Below, one piece after another: positions 19,049 to 27,183 of a stretch of 64,000 nt of DNA (the first letter of the stretch is position 1; every line of letters starts with the position of its first letter). The DNA lies in assembly GCA_020348445.1 (NCBI GenBank), contig CP070751.1, positions 4,537,709 through 4,601,708 on the forward strand. The letters are read 5' to 3'. The notes under the pieces are model-generated. The model searched no databases. It saw only the letters and a program-made list of their open reading frames with translations, and was not told the origin of the DNA. The position numbers and the translations under genes are program-made. The DNA comes from Thermoplasmata archaeon (GTDB taxonomy: Archaea; Thermoplasmatota; Thermoplasmata; GCA-020350865).

Positions 19049-19078
19049 CCCCTCCCCCTTTTTATTTTTTTTATATAT
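19049..19078 (+). terminator. T-rich transcription stop after the propeller gene
   Basis: Thirty bases after the propeller stop codon the plus strand has a C-run followed by two long T-runs (CCCCCTTTTTATTTTTTTTA), the kind of U-rich stretch that ends archaeal transcripts without needing a hairpin. Confidence 0.5.
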
Positions 19079-19143
19079 TAACCTCAATCCAATAAACAAC
19101 CCTCCTAAAATTAATTTATGTTGAGAACCTATTAGGATTTCGA

Positions 19144-20091
19144 ATGGAACCAAAAATCAGTGTTCAAAATGCGTCTGATGTAGATATGAAAAAGAATAAA
19201 AAAATGGAAACAGCAATGCAAATACTCTATGGTGGCGGGATACCCCAAGGTGCAGGTTTAAAAAATAAGATGCTTGCATTAATCTGTCTTCAAAGACCCT
19301 TGGTTGCTATTATGGGCCCCTTAATGTTCTTTGCTGGGGCTGCTTTAGCCCTAAAAGGGCTACCTTCATGGGAATCATTCATATTGGGTTTCATCGCAGT
19401 ATATATGCTCACCTCTGCAGAGCATACAATCGACGATTTCATAGACAAGGAAATAGACAAGGTAAAATGGCCTTCCCGACCCCTTCCAACTGAAACAATA
19501 CCAAGAAAGGTAGGGGGGGTTTACGGTGCACTACTTGGATCCCTTGGGATTCTCATATCCTATCTCATCTTCAACTGGCAGTTGGTGATAATTGAGCTGG
19601 TTGCCCTTGGATTTGGAACAGCTTACCCTTTTTTAAGAGATAGAATAGGATACCTCGTCCTACCAGGAATTCCAGCACTAATCGGTATAGGCGGTTGGGC
19701 AGCTTATTCACCTGATACATTGTTCACATCCCCTGTTCCATGGATATTGTATCTAGTCTTTGCAGCCTGGCAGGCATTCCATATCCTAACCCTGCCCTGG
19801 GCCCTTACACAGGCCAAGATATTCATTGTGAGGCCAAAGCCGAGGACTGTAGCTGAAATTTCCATGATTTTTTCAGTAATCACACTGGCTCTTGCCATCT
19901 TTCTGTCCCTTTACATAGAAAATGCTTTGATTTTCATAATTACAATGATAGTTATTTCCTTATTATTTTGGATTACCGCAATTCCACTTATTAGAGAGCC
20001 CACCAATACCGAAAATAGCCATCGGGCTGTTGTTGTTGCCACCAACTACAATATCATCATGTGCGCAGTTCTTATGCTTACCGTGATATAG
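19144..20091 (+). CDS. UbiA-family prenyltransferase (membrane)
   Basis: The 315-residue protein has about eight to nine membrane helices and the first UbiA aspartate motif as EHTIDDFIDKEIDKVKWPSRPL (about residues 97-118), which binds the prenyl diphosphate through Mg2+. The second Asp-rich motif expected near residue 220 is weak here (KIFIVRPKPRTVAEIS), so activity or substrate may differ. The first 40 residues are polar and may be cytoplasmic. UbiA enzymes prenylate quinone rings, haem or glycerol phosphate lipids; which of these is not shown. Two other UbiA genes lie at 49 and 51 kb. Confidence 0.85.
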   Translation: MEPKISVQNASDVDMKKNKKMETAMQILYGGGIPQGAGLKNKMLALICLQRPLVAIMGPLMFFAGAALALKGLPSWESFILGFIAVYMLTSAEHTIDDFIDKEIDKVKWPSRPLPTETIPRKVGGVYGALLGSLGILISYLIFNWQLVIIELVALGFGTAYPFLRDRIGYLVLPGIPALIGIGGWAAYSPDTLFTSPVPWILYLVFAAWQAFHILTLPWALTQAKIFIVRPKPRTVAEISMIFSVITLALAIFLSLYIENALIFIITMIVISLLFWITAIPLIREPTNTENSHRAVVVATNYNIIMCAVLMLTVI

Positions 20092-20164
20092 CAGATGGAT
20101 ACAATATCTTCTTCTACAAAAAAAAAATTGAAATGCCAATATTCCACAATAGAATGGGATTCCA

Positions 20165-20617
20165 TCAATCTCCTTTGAATTCATAGTTAATTTCTATGTC
20201 GCAGTTCACTGCATTAATCAAAGGGCATCTTGTTTTTGATTTTTCAAAGCAATTTTTAAGATCTTCCTGAAACCTCTTCTGGGCATAAACATGAAGTACC
20301 ATTTCGATTTTCAATATCTGCTCCTTTCCACTCATTTCGTGGCTCATCTCACCTCTTACATCTGTATTCACATCATCTAAAATAACGCCAACTTCCTGGG
20401 CGCATTTTGTAAATGTGGAGGTGAAACATGCACCTATACTAGCAAGAAATAATTCTCCGGGTGCAGGTGCAGAATTGGTTCCATACTTCCATTTGGGACC
20501 ATCAGCCTCTACCTCGAATCCCCTTATGAGGGTGGTGGTTTTGATACCCCCTTCCCAAAGGGTTTTTACGTGGGTTTTTATCTTTTTTATCTCCGTTTCG
20601 CCCTTTTCCATCGACAT
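20165..20617 (-). CDS. OsmC/Ohr family thiol-dependent peroxidase-like protein
   Basis: The 150-residue protein shows the OsmC fold signature: NSAPAPGELFLASIGACFTSTF with the first redox Cys at 64 and a second at 131 in KTRCPLINAV. OsmC proteins reduce organic hydroperoxides; Ohr members use lipoylated proteins as reductant, which is worth noting in a genome region full of lipoyl proteins, though nothing here shows that link. It converges with the UbiA gene; an A10 run near 20119-20128 gives the minus strand a T-run. Confidence 0.88.
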   Translation of the reverse strand: MSMEKGETEIKKIKTHVKTLWEGGIKTTTLIRGFEVEADGPKWKYGTNSAPAPGELFLASIGACFTSTFTKCAQEVGVILDDVNTDVRGEMSHEMSGKEQILKIEMVLHVYAQKRFQEDLKNCFEKSKTRCPLINAVNCDIEINYEFKGD

Positions 20618-20836
20618 GGCAAATCCCTAAAGTTCTCTTTGTATATGTTTTTGTTGTATGTTCTTTTTGATTGTTACTTCTTAATTTGTATCAGATTATT
20701 CCTTTTATGATACTTAAACCGTTACCTTTAAATGTCATAGGATTAATAACGTAACGACGATTTGCAACCGTTATACGTCTATCTATATCCGATATTCGCA
20801 ATGAAGTTGACGATAACTCGATATGGGGACTTCGGT

Positions 20837-22333
20837 ATGAGTAAAGTATCAGATGAATTGTACGAAGAGATCACGACAATAACCGGCAAGGATAGGGTGA
20901 GAAACGATTCCTTCGAAAGACGGATGTATAGCCATGACTTGGCATCCCTGCCAAAATTAATGGAATTGGGTTTTAAAATGATGCCCGATCTTGTTGTTAA
21001 ACCCAAGTACGACGAGGAAATCTCCGAGGTAATGAAGATCGCGGCATCTGAGGGAATCCCCGTGGTTCCAAGAGGCGGGGCAAGCTGGGGTTTAGGAGGG
21101 GCAATGCCTGTTGAGGGGGGTATCGTACTGGACCTCACAAGAATGAACAAGATCCTGGAAATTGACGAGGAAAATCTCACCGCCTCAGTGGAACCAGGAA
21201 TCACATGGAAAATGCTACAGGAAAATCTCTTACGAAGAGGGTATATCATAGGATCATACCCAAGCTCCGCTTACGCTGCCACTGTTGGAGGCTGGATCAA
21301 TACCGGTGGTGTTGGTGTAGGTTCATACAAATATGGATCCGCAATAAACCAGATCATATCCATGGAAGTTGTACTGCCCACAGGTAGAATCATATCAACA
21401 AACGGGAAAAAATCGTCGAACTTTGGTGGAATTGACCTCAACAGGTTATTTTTCGGGGCTGAAGGTACCCTTGGAATAATAACAAAAGTGGGTGTGAGGA
21501 TCTATCCAGCACCCCAGGAACTACGCCCCGTATCCTATGCATTCTCAGATTTAAATGACTTATCAAAGACTGTAAGAGTCCTTACAAAAACCGATATTGT
21601 CCCGCTACATATTTCATTTTTAGATAGAAATCATTTCAAATTCCTCAGAGAGATAGGGATGGCAGAAGATATGCAACAGCTGGGAGGAATGCTGAATATT
21701 GCTCTGGAAGGGGATTCAGAGGTGATTGATTTAGAGGATGAGATCATAGAGAACATCGCTATTAAGTGCAAAGGAGAAAAGCAAAGCCAAGAATTCTCAG
21801 AGCATGAATGGAAGGAGAGGTTCTATGAACTTCGAACTAAAAGAGCCGGACCATCGGCGGTGCTCGGGGAAGTTTTCGTTCCTGTATCGAGTATGGGGAA
21901 TATGATTTCTGCAACAAATAAATTAATTGCAAAAATGAAGCTCAGGGCAGCGATAACGGGTATGGTCAGTGATAGAAATACCGTGGTTTTCATGCCATAT
22001 TATCTTTCAGACGAGCGTAAATTAATCAGAAACATAGCATCACTTTCCTTTGTCAAGAAATTGGGGGATCTTGCATTCGAACATGGAGGTAGACCTGCTG
22101 GACTGGGACTCTTTTTTTCTGGGAATATTAAGAGGATGTACGGTCATGGATATGGTGTGATGAGAGACCTCAAGGACGTCCTTGATCCATATGATGTGAT
22201 GAACCCTGGAAAAACCACCGAGGGACTCACAAGATTTGGAATCCCCATACCCTCTTTTGCATTGAACCTCGGAATGAATGTCATGTCCTGGGTAAAACAT
22301 CTTATGACCAAGGATAAAGGGGTGTCAGCTTGA
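20837..22333 (+). CDS. FAD-linked oxidase (GlcD/lactate dehydrogenase-like), copy 1
   Basis: The 498-residue protein has the PCMH-type FAD-binding domain (PVVPRGGASWGLGGAMPVEG near residue 75, GSYPSSAYAATVGGWINTGG near 145, GAEGTLGIITK near 210) and a C-terminal FAD-oxidase domain ending DPYDVMNPGK (near 460). Family members oxidise 2-hydroxy acids such as lactate or glycolate, or make ether-lipid precursors. Its stop overlaps the following HdrD-like gene by 4 nt, so the two should form a GlcDF- or Dld/HdrD-type enzyme passing electrons from FAD to Fe-S clusters. The start at 20837 (MSKVSDEL) matches the other two copies; the frame is open back to 20762 but that stretch is not conserved. Confidence 0.9.
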   Translation: MSKVSDELYEEITTITGKDRVRNDSFERRMYSHDLASLPKLMELGFKMMPDLVVKPKYDEEISEVMKIAASEGIPVVPRGGASWGLGGAMPVEGGIVLDLTRMNKILEIDEENLTASVEPGITWKMLQENLLRRGYIIGSYPSSAYAATVGGWINTGGVGVGSYKYGSAINQIISMEVVLPTGRIISTNGKKSSNFGGIDLNRLFFGAEGTLGIITKVGVRIYPAPQELRPVSYAFSDLNDLSKTVRVLTKTDIVPLHISFLDRNHFKFLREIGMAEDMQQLGGMLNIALEGDSEVIDLEDEIIENIAIKCKGEKQSQEFSEHEWKERFYELRTKRAGPSAVLGEVFVPVSSMGNMISATNKLIAKMKLRAAITGMVSDRNTVVFMPYYLSDERKLIRNIASLSFVKKLGDLAFEHGGRPAGLGLFFSGNIKRMYGHGYGVMRDLKDVLDPYDVMNPGKTTEGLTRFGIPIPSFALNLGMNVMSWVKHLMTKDKGVSA

Positions 22334-23484
22334 AGGTGAAAATAGAGGGTATTTCAGATGATATGTATTCCTGCCTTCAGTGTGGGTACTGCACATCAAT
22401 ATGCCCTATGTTCGAACAATTAGGATGGGAATCAGCCTCACCAAGAGGTAAGATCTTCTATCTCAAGCAGTTAACACAGAGAAATTTTTTGGATAGGATT
22501 CTACGCAGGCAGATTGAAGTCAACGAGGACTTCATCGTGAGAATGTTCCAGTGCACAGGATGTGGGGCCTGCGAAGAGGTATGCCATGTAAACATCAAAT
22601 TACATGAGTTCTGGAAAAAGGTCAAGGAATGGCTGTTTGAAGAGGGTCTGATCAGTATAGAGGCCCACAAGAAAGTACATGACAGGATCCACGAGTTCAA
22701 GAATCCCTTTGCCGAACCTCCAGAAAACAGGGGAAACTGGCTTCCCGATGATGTGACTCTTTCTAAAAATCCCGAAGTGGTATTTTTCCAAGGATGCACA
22801 GAAGCTTACAGAAAACAGGAAATGGCTGTAACCACGGCAAGACTCCTTAACAAAGTGAACTTGCCCTTCACCATTCTTGGAGGGGATGAATGGTGCTGCG
22901 GCTCAATATGCATAAATACCGGACAAATAGACTACATTAAAGAATTCGCAAATCATAATGTCCAGGCTATTAAAAACACGGGGGCAAAGACATTGGTTGT
23001 CGCATGTGCAGGATGTTATAATACCATAAAAAACGAGTATCTAAAAATCGTTGGTGAATTGCCATTTGAATTGTACCACGTTTCCGAGTTTTTGGAGAAA
23101 TTGATTGCAGAAGGTAGAATAAAATTCACAAAACCTATTGAAAAGACCGTTACCTTTCACGATTCATGTCACCTGGGAAGAGGTGCCGGGGTTTTTGATG
23201 CTCCAAGGAAGGTTATAGAGAGTATACCAGGAATAAAGTTCGTTGAAATGGTGCGAAGTAGGGAGCTTTCCAGGTGCTGTGGTGCGGGGTGCGGATGTGT
23301 TGCGGCCTTTAAACCCATCGCTGTTGCCCTTGCAATGGAGAGAGTTTTAGAGGCACAAAATACAGGGGCCGAATTGATAATTACCACATGTCCATTCTGC
23401 AACCTAAATCTGAATAACGTAGCTATGGAGAACGGCCTCATCAAAACCATGGATGTTGTTCAATTGGCATATGAGGCCCTCTAG
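22330..23484 (+). CDS. HdrD/GlcF-like iron-sulfur protein with two CCG domains, partner of FAD oxidase 1
   Basis: The 384-residue protein has two [4Fe-4S] motifs (CLQCGYCTSICP near 15 and CTGCGACEEVCH near 78) and two CCG domains: FFQGCTEAYR...EWCCGSI...CAGC (about 155-240) and HDSCHLGRG...RCCGAGCGC...CPFC (about 275-365). This is the HdrD/GlpC/LutA layout that takes electrons from an FAD subunit and hands them to a membrane carrier or heterodisulfide. The start is TTG at 22330, overlapping the upstream stop; GTG at 22336 is possible. It lies 67 bp before the convergent M28 gene. Confidence 0.9.
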   Translation: MKVKIEGISDDMYSCLQCGYCTSICPMFEQLGWESASPRGKIFYLKQLTQRNFLDRILRRQIEVNEDFIVRMFQCTGCGACEEVCHVNIKLHEFWKKVKEWLFEEGLISIEAHKKVHDRIHEFKNPFAEPPENRGNWLPDDVTLSKNPEVVFFQGCTEAYRKQEMAVTTARLLNKVNLPFTILGGDEWCCGSICINTGQIDYIKEFANHNVQAIKNTGAKTLVVACAGCYNTIKNEYLKIVGELPFELYHVSEFLEKLIAEGRIKFTKPIEKTVTFHDSCHLGRGAGVFDAPRKVIESIPGIKFVEMVRSRELSRCCGAGCGCVAAFKPIAVALAMERVLEAQNTGAELIITTCPFCNLNLNNVAMENGLIKTMDVVQLAYEAL

Positions 23485-23520
23485 GATTGTTTAACAATAT
23501 TTTCAATATCTCAAATTACA

Positions 23521-23550
23521 TTTAAGAACTTAATTCTTAAAATATTTCTT
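23521..23550. terminator. bidirectional hairpin between convergent genes
   Basis: TTTAAGAA-CTTAA-TTCTTAAA (23521-23541) is an 8-bp inverted repeat followed on the plus strand by ATATTTCTTTT. It lies in the short gap between the HdrD-like gene (ends 23484) and the peptidase gene (ends 23551), so it can serve both. Confidence 0.5.
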
Positions 23551-24792
23551 TTAATCCATTACCTGCTTTACCAGCTCATCACAATCGAGTAAAATAACAG
23601 TGTAGTACGAGACCCAAACAACTGTTTCGAATCCCCCCTTAAGATTTTCCAAACCAGGAGCTTCGGCCACCATTGTGGCAAGATCATCTGCTTTGTTGTG
23701 ATATCCAAAATATACAATCTTACCAGCGTAATAGATGGTGGGAACACCGATGGGCCAGAAGCTAGCCTGATCAGAACTGCCCTCACTGGTCTCCTTGACA
23801 TCAAAGCCTGTTGAAGGATACCCGAGAATATCATTTATTACCCTGTTGCTTATGTTCAACAGTTCCGGGTTCTCCACCTCGTTTTCATTCTCATCCGGAC
23901 CTGCAAGCACATTCAATTGCCACAACTGGGGCCAGTTGAGGCCCACCATGTCGTAATTAAGATAAGTCTTTACAGTAACACCATCTGGAATGTTCTCAGC
24001 AAAGTGCGATGATCCCCATAAACCCTGCTCTTCCCCTGACCAAAGGCAAAAGACGATGGTCCTGTCGGTTTTCATCATCGATACAGCTTTGGCTACCTCG
24101 AGCACAGCGATTGTTCCGGCGGCATTATCGTAGGCGCCCTCTATGGTCTTTTCTTTGATATCGTAATGACCTCCTAAAACGATCCATTCCTTTGGTCTTT
24201 CAACACCCCAATGATATCCCACGACATTCATAACATCCCTGCTTTCGCGCTGAAATTGTTGGATCTCGGTTTCCAGCCCAAAGCTAGATAGTTCTTGTTT
24301 CAAGTAGTTAGCAACTGAAGTCATGTGAGGAAAACCAGTTGAGCGTTTTGCATATCTTGAAGTAAAGGTCCTCATGTAGCTGTAATATTCATCCCCAGAA
24401 ACCAAGGACCCAGCATCCGGTTCAACTGAAACCGATATATCATCTTCAAAGGAGTCACTAGAAATTTTAATGGAAAATGTATCGGTTGCGGTGGGTGGAA
24501 GGAGAAGCTGCAATGTTTGAATGGGCTTGTTTAATAACATAGTGCTGTTGGAAGAAATCGTGTTGTCTTCCACAATGAGAATATTGCTTGGAACTGATAC
24601 AGTAAGGCTCTCTAGGTTGGATTCAAGTTCAAAAGAACATACCGAACCTGCCTGTGCAGTAAGGGGCGCCAATTTGACATATGGCTCTTGTTCTTGTCTT
24701 CCAAACTCCAATCCTCCGCCAAGAAAGCCCAGCAATATTACTAGGACCACCAATACTATGATAACGGGCCCAAACTTTTTCAATTTCGACAT
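23551..24792 (-). CDS. M28 family zinc aminopeptidase, membrane-anchored or secreted
   Basis: The 413-residue protein has an N-terminal membrane helix (residues 8-27, IIVLVVLVILLGFLGG), a beta-rich region (about 35-135), then the M28 catalytic domain with all metal ligands visible: GGHYD near 207 (His, Asp), AYDNAAGT near 220 (bridging Asp), WSGEEQGL near 250 (catalytic Glu-Glu), NYDMVG near 280 and YHNKADD near 375 (His). M28 enzymes remove N-terminal amino acids outside the cell. No operon partner. Confidence 0.92.
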   Translation of the reverse strand: MSKLKKFGPVIIVLVVLVILLGFLGGGLEFGRQEQEPYVKLAPLTAQAGSVCSFELESNLESLTVSVPSNILIVEDNTISSNSTMLLNKPIQTLQLLLPPTATDTFSIKISSDSFEDDISVSVEPDAGSLVSGDEYYSYMRTFTSRYAKRSTGFPHMTSVANYLKQELSSFGLETEIQQFQRESRDVMNVVGYHWGVERPKEWIVLGGHYDIKEKTIEGAYDNAAGTIAVLEVAKAVSMMKTDRTIVFCLWSGEEQGLWGSSHFAENIPDGVTVKTYLNYDMVGLNWPQLWQLNVLAGPDENENEVENPELLNISNRVINDILGYPSTGFDVKETSEGSSDQASFWPIGVPTIYYAGKIVYFGYHNKADDLATMVAEAPGLENLKGGFETVVWVSYYTVILLDCDELVKQVMD

Positions 24793-24940
24793 ATATATGA
24801 TAAATGACGGGAGAGGTTATAAAATTTGTTGATTTTCAGGGAAAAGTTCCCTATTTAGCGGGCCTTATCAGCAAAGTTACTGCCTTTTTTCACTGAGAAT
24901 TTAATAAAATGGCGATTTCCGTTGATTCATAACTCCATTA

Positions 24941-24963
24941 CGCAACGAAAACGATATATATTC
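24941..24963 (+). promoter_or_regulatory. candidate promoter box of the GcvH-like gene 1
   Basis: CGCAACGAAAACGATATATA followed by TTC lies about 95 bp before the ATG at 25059. The CAAC-A-AA part followed by GATATATATTC recurs on the minus strand before the second FAD oxidase gene and, more loosely, before the hdr operon. I read it as BRE/TATA plus a shared upstream element. Confidence 0.4.
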
Positions 24964-25058
24964 TCATAATCCTTCACCTCTTTTATATTCTATCCCAAAC
25001 ATGAGGTTATGCTCATGGATTAGGGGGGATAAAGATAAATAGATAGGAGGACGAAAAC

Positions 25059-25475
25059 ATGGATATCGAAGGATATGACATGCCAGATGATCTTTATTAC
25101 CATGCCGAACACACCTGGGTAAGAAAAGAGGGTGATATTGGTGTGGTGGGAATAAACGATTTCGCACAGAAAATGGCAGGCACCATCAAACGAGTTGTGA
25201 CTCTTGACGAAGAGGATGAGGTTGCCCAGGGAAAACCTTGCGGAACAATCAGCAGTGGGAAGTGGACAGGAAAACTTTACTCACCTATTTCCGGAGAAAT
25301 CGTGGAAATAAACGAGGACATCGAAGATGAACCCAAATTGATAAATGATTCTCCATACGGTGAGGGTTGGGTATTCAAAGTTAAGCTGTCCGATGAAGGC
25401 GAATTTGGCTCCTTGTTTCATGGAGACAAGGTAGCTGAATGGCTTAAAAGTGAAATCGCCAAACACAAGCAGTAA
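25059..25475 (+). CDS. gcvH: GcvH/LbpA-like lipoyl carrier protein 1
   Basis: The 138-residue protein has the H-protein fold: PDDLYYHAEHTWVRKEGD at the N-terminus, TDFAQ-type segment INDFAQKMAGTIKRVVTL, and the lipoylation loop SSGKWTGKLYSPISGEIVEIN with the target Lys at 68, five residues before the conserved L-Y-x-P. The loop SGKWTGK differs from the SVKAAS of glycine cleavage H-proteins. No GcvP or GcvT is in the window and the gene points at the Hdr operon end to end, so a lipoate-binding carrier like LbpA of sHdr systems is the better reading (inference). AGGAGG lies 8 nt before the ATG. Confidence 0.9.
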   Translation: MDIEGYDMPDDLYYHAEHTWVRKEGDIGVVGINDFAQKMAGTIKRVVTLDEEDEVAQGKPCGTISSGKWTGKLYSPISGEIVEINEDIEDEPKLINDSPYGEGWVFKVKLSDEGEFGSLFHGDKVAEWLKSEIAKHKQ

Positions 25476-25552
25476 TAAAGCTACATAGAATCTGCTAATT
25501 GTAATATGCAAAAAAACCTCTTTATTTACATAAATGGGTAATTAGAAAATGT

Positions 25553-26686
25553 CTAGGCCGACTCCAGCTCCTCCTCCTTAAACGTTGCCAGGGGCAACTC
25601 TTCTTCTAGACTTCTTCCGGCAACATAATTAAAAAGTGCCTGAACATCTGAGCCAAATGCATGGTAGATTGCGAGCAGAGGTAACTTGCTTGGACATGCA
25701 GATTCACACATACCGCAGGAGACACAGGATGTGATCATGTGGTTCATCCTGCCAATATGATATAGTGTTGTATCTATTGGCATTCTCACCACTTTTCGTT
25801 TTTCTGATTTGTCAAGAAGCTGCTTAGGCGAGGGTTTTAGAATATCAGAATCAAAAAAGCATTCCTTGCAGTAGCAAATAGGACACACTTTCATACAGTT
25901 ATGGCAATTGATACAACTTGCGAGGACGGTCATATATCCTGCAATGTCCTTTACCTCCTCTTTGACCTGTGCATCCAATTTTTCCCGGGCTTCAGCCTTA
26001 ACCTTAAACAATTGCTCGAGAGCCTTCTTTCTGCTTTCGGGATCTTCTTCCTCAGAAAGCTCCATTCCTATGGCACCTAAAAACTCTTCCCCCTTTGGTG
26101 TGTTTGCCTTTAAAAGGACCTCCTTTTGAAGGTTCAGTCCAATTGTGCATATGGAGACATCAGCATTATCCATAACAGGTAGCTCGCAGATCTGACACGC
26201 CGATCGCAAATCCAGACCCAAGAGCGATTCCTTTCCCCCTTTCTGAACATCAAAAAGCAGTTTCATTGTCAAACCATTTTCGGATTTTTGAGCAAGTTCG
26301 ACATATTCTGGGACAGGCAATGTTCCAAGACAATCAACTGAAATCAAAGTAACATTATCCAGATTTATCTGGTTGAGTTTTGCAAGCTCGAATACTGCAC
26401 GCAGCTCGCAGGGGCGAAACACGACAACAATCCTCTCTTGGGATGCCTGGTCAGTTGTTTTTACCAGAATGTCTGCAGAATTGGAGGGCAATACAAATGC
26501 AAATGGATTTAAAGCACGAAGTCCCGCAGGATACCTCACCAGGGTCTGGACCGTACAGGCACCTGAAGGAACATCCTGGGGTACTATCAATACATCTGCA
26601 GCATCTTTTTCCAGCATCTTTTTGAATAACTCATTCACTGTGGATAACAAGTCTTCTTCAACATTCAATCTTACATTCTTGGACAT
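25553..26686 (-). CDS. FrhB/FdhB-like iron-sulfur (flavo)protein, last gene of the Hdr operon
   Basis: The 377-residue protein has an FrhB-like N-terminal half (IVVVFRPCELRAVFELAKLN, then VTLISVDCLGTLP), a Cys pair SACQICELPVMD near 195, and two cluster motifs, CINCHNCMKVCPICYCKECF (near 265) and CVSCGMCESACP (near 325). FrhB relatives carry FAD and exchange electrons with F420, or in some Hdr-linked forms with NAD(H) or formate dehydrogenase. Which partner is used here is not visible. The frame is open into mvhD, but AGGAG lies 8 nt before ATG 26686 and the upstream 100 residues are low-quality shadow, so I take 26686. Confidence 0.82.
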   Translation of the reverse strand: MSKNVRLNVEEDLLSTVNELFKKMLEKDAADVLIVPQDVPSGACTVQTLVRYPAGLRALNPFAFVLPSNSADILVKTTDQASQERIVVVFRPCELRAVFELAKLNQINLDNVTLISVDCLGTLPVPEYVELAQKSENGLTMKLLFDVQKGGKESLLGLDLRSACQICELPVMDNADVSICTIGLNLQKEVLLKANTPKGEEFLGAIGMELSEEEDPESRKKALEQLFKVKAEAREKLDAQVKEEVKDIAGYMTVLASCINCHNCMKVCPICYCKECFFDSDILKPSPKQLLDKSEKRKVVRMPIDTTLYHIGRMNHMITSCVSCGMCESACPSKLPLLAIYHAFGSDVQALFNYVAGRSLEEELPLATFKEEELESA

Positions 26687-26697
26687 TCTCATCACTC

Positions 26698-27171
26698 CTA
26701 GATATCCCACTCCTTTTTGATGGGATTCGGCCCCATCTTCTTGGTCTCCTTGACCATCTCGTTCACAGTATCTGCAAATTTCTGACCCTCGCTTGCGGAA
26801 ATCCACTCCAGACGGATCCGCCTCTCCTCCAAACCTAGGTTTTCCAGGAGTTTTTTCAGTATGGCGATCCTCCTTCTCGCCTTGAAGTTGCCTGATAGAT
26901 AATGACAGTCTCCAGGATGACATCCAGCTACTAAAACAGAATCTGCACCCTCCAGTAGAGCCTTTATAACATATACAGGATCCACAGCCCCTGTGCACAT
27001 CACCCTAATGGGAATAAAATTTGGAGGGTACTGCAGCCTGGATACACCAGCTAAATCTGCACCTGTGTATGAACACCAGTTGCAGAGAAAACCGATGATC
27101 TTGGGCTCGAAATCTCCCTCTTTATCATCCGATACAACTTCGTTTTCTTTTGGTTGGGCTTCAGTTACCAT
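26698..27171 (-). CDS. mvhD: MvhD-like [2Fe-2S] electron transfer protein
   Basis: The 157-residue protein matches the hydrogenase delta subunit MvhD: IIGFLCNWCSYTGADLAGVS, VMCTGAVDP and VAGCHPGDCHYLSGN, holding the Cys ligands of the [2Fe-2S] cluster. In methanogens MvhD links hydrogenase to HdrA; here it sits between HdrA (570 aa) and an FrhB-like protein, so it should link those two. ATG 27171 follows GAGGTGA; the GTG at 27180 lies too close to that ribosome site. Confidence 0.93.
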   Translation of the reverse strand: MVTEAQPKENEVVSDDKEGDFEPKIIGFLCNWCSYTGADLAGVSRLQYPPNFIPIRVMCTGAVDPVYVIKALLEGADSVLVAGCHPGDCHYLSGNFKARRRIAILKKLLENLGLEERRIRLEWISASEGQKFADTVNEMVKETKKMGPNPIKKEWDI

Positions 27172-27183
27172 ATCCTTCACCTC

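Noticed and set aside
20100..20164. A10 run and gap between UbiA and OsmC as a special element
   Set aside because: It is explained as a T-run terminator for the minus strand in a convergent gap; nothing else is visible.
20762..20836. 25-residue extension of FAD oxidase 1
   Set aside because: The other two copies begin at the equivalent of MSKVSDEL; the extra part looks like promoter sequence.
25059..25475. Glycine cleavage H-protein function
   Set aside because: No GcvP or GcvT is in the window and the lipoylation loop differs; kept only as a fold-level name. Genes elsewhere in the genome could change this.
26693..26998. N-terminal 100-residue extension of the FrhB-like frame into mvhD
   Set aside because: It is Cys/Arg/Ser-rich shadow of the mvhD coding strand in another frame; a good ribosome site precedes ATG 26686.
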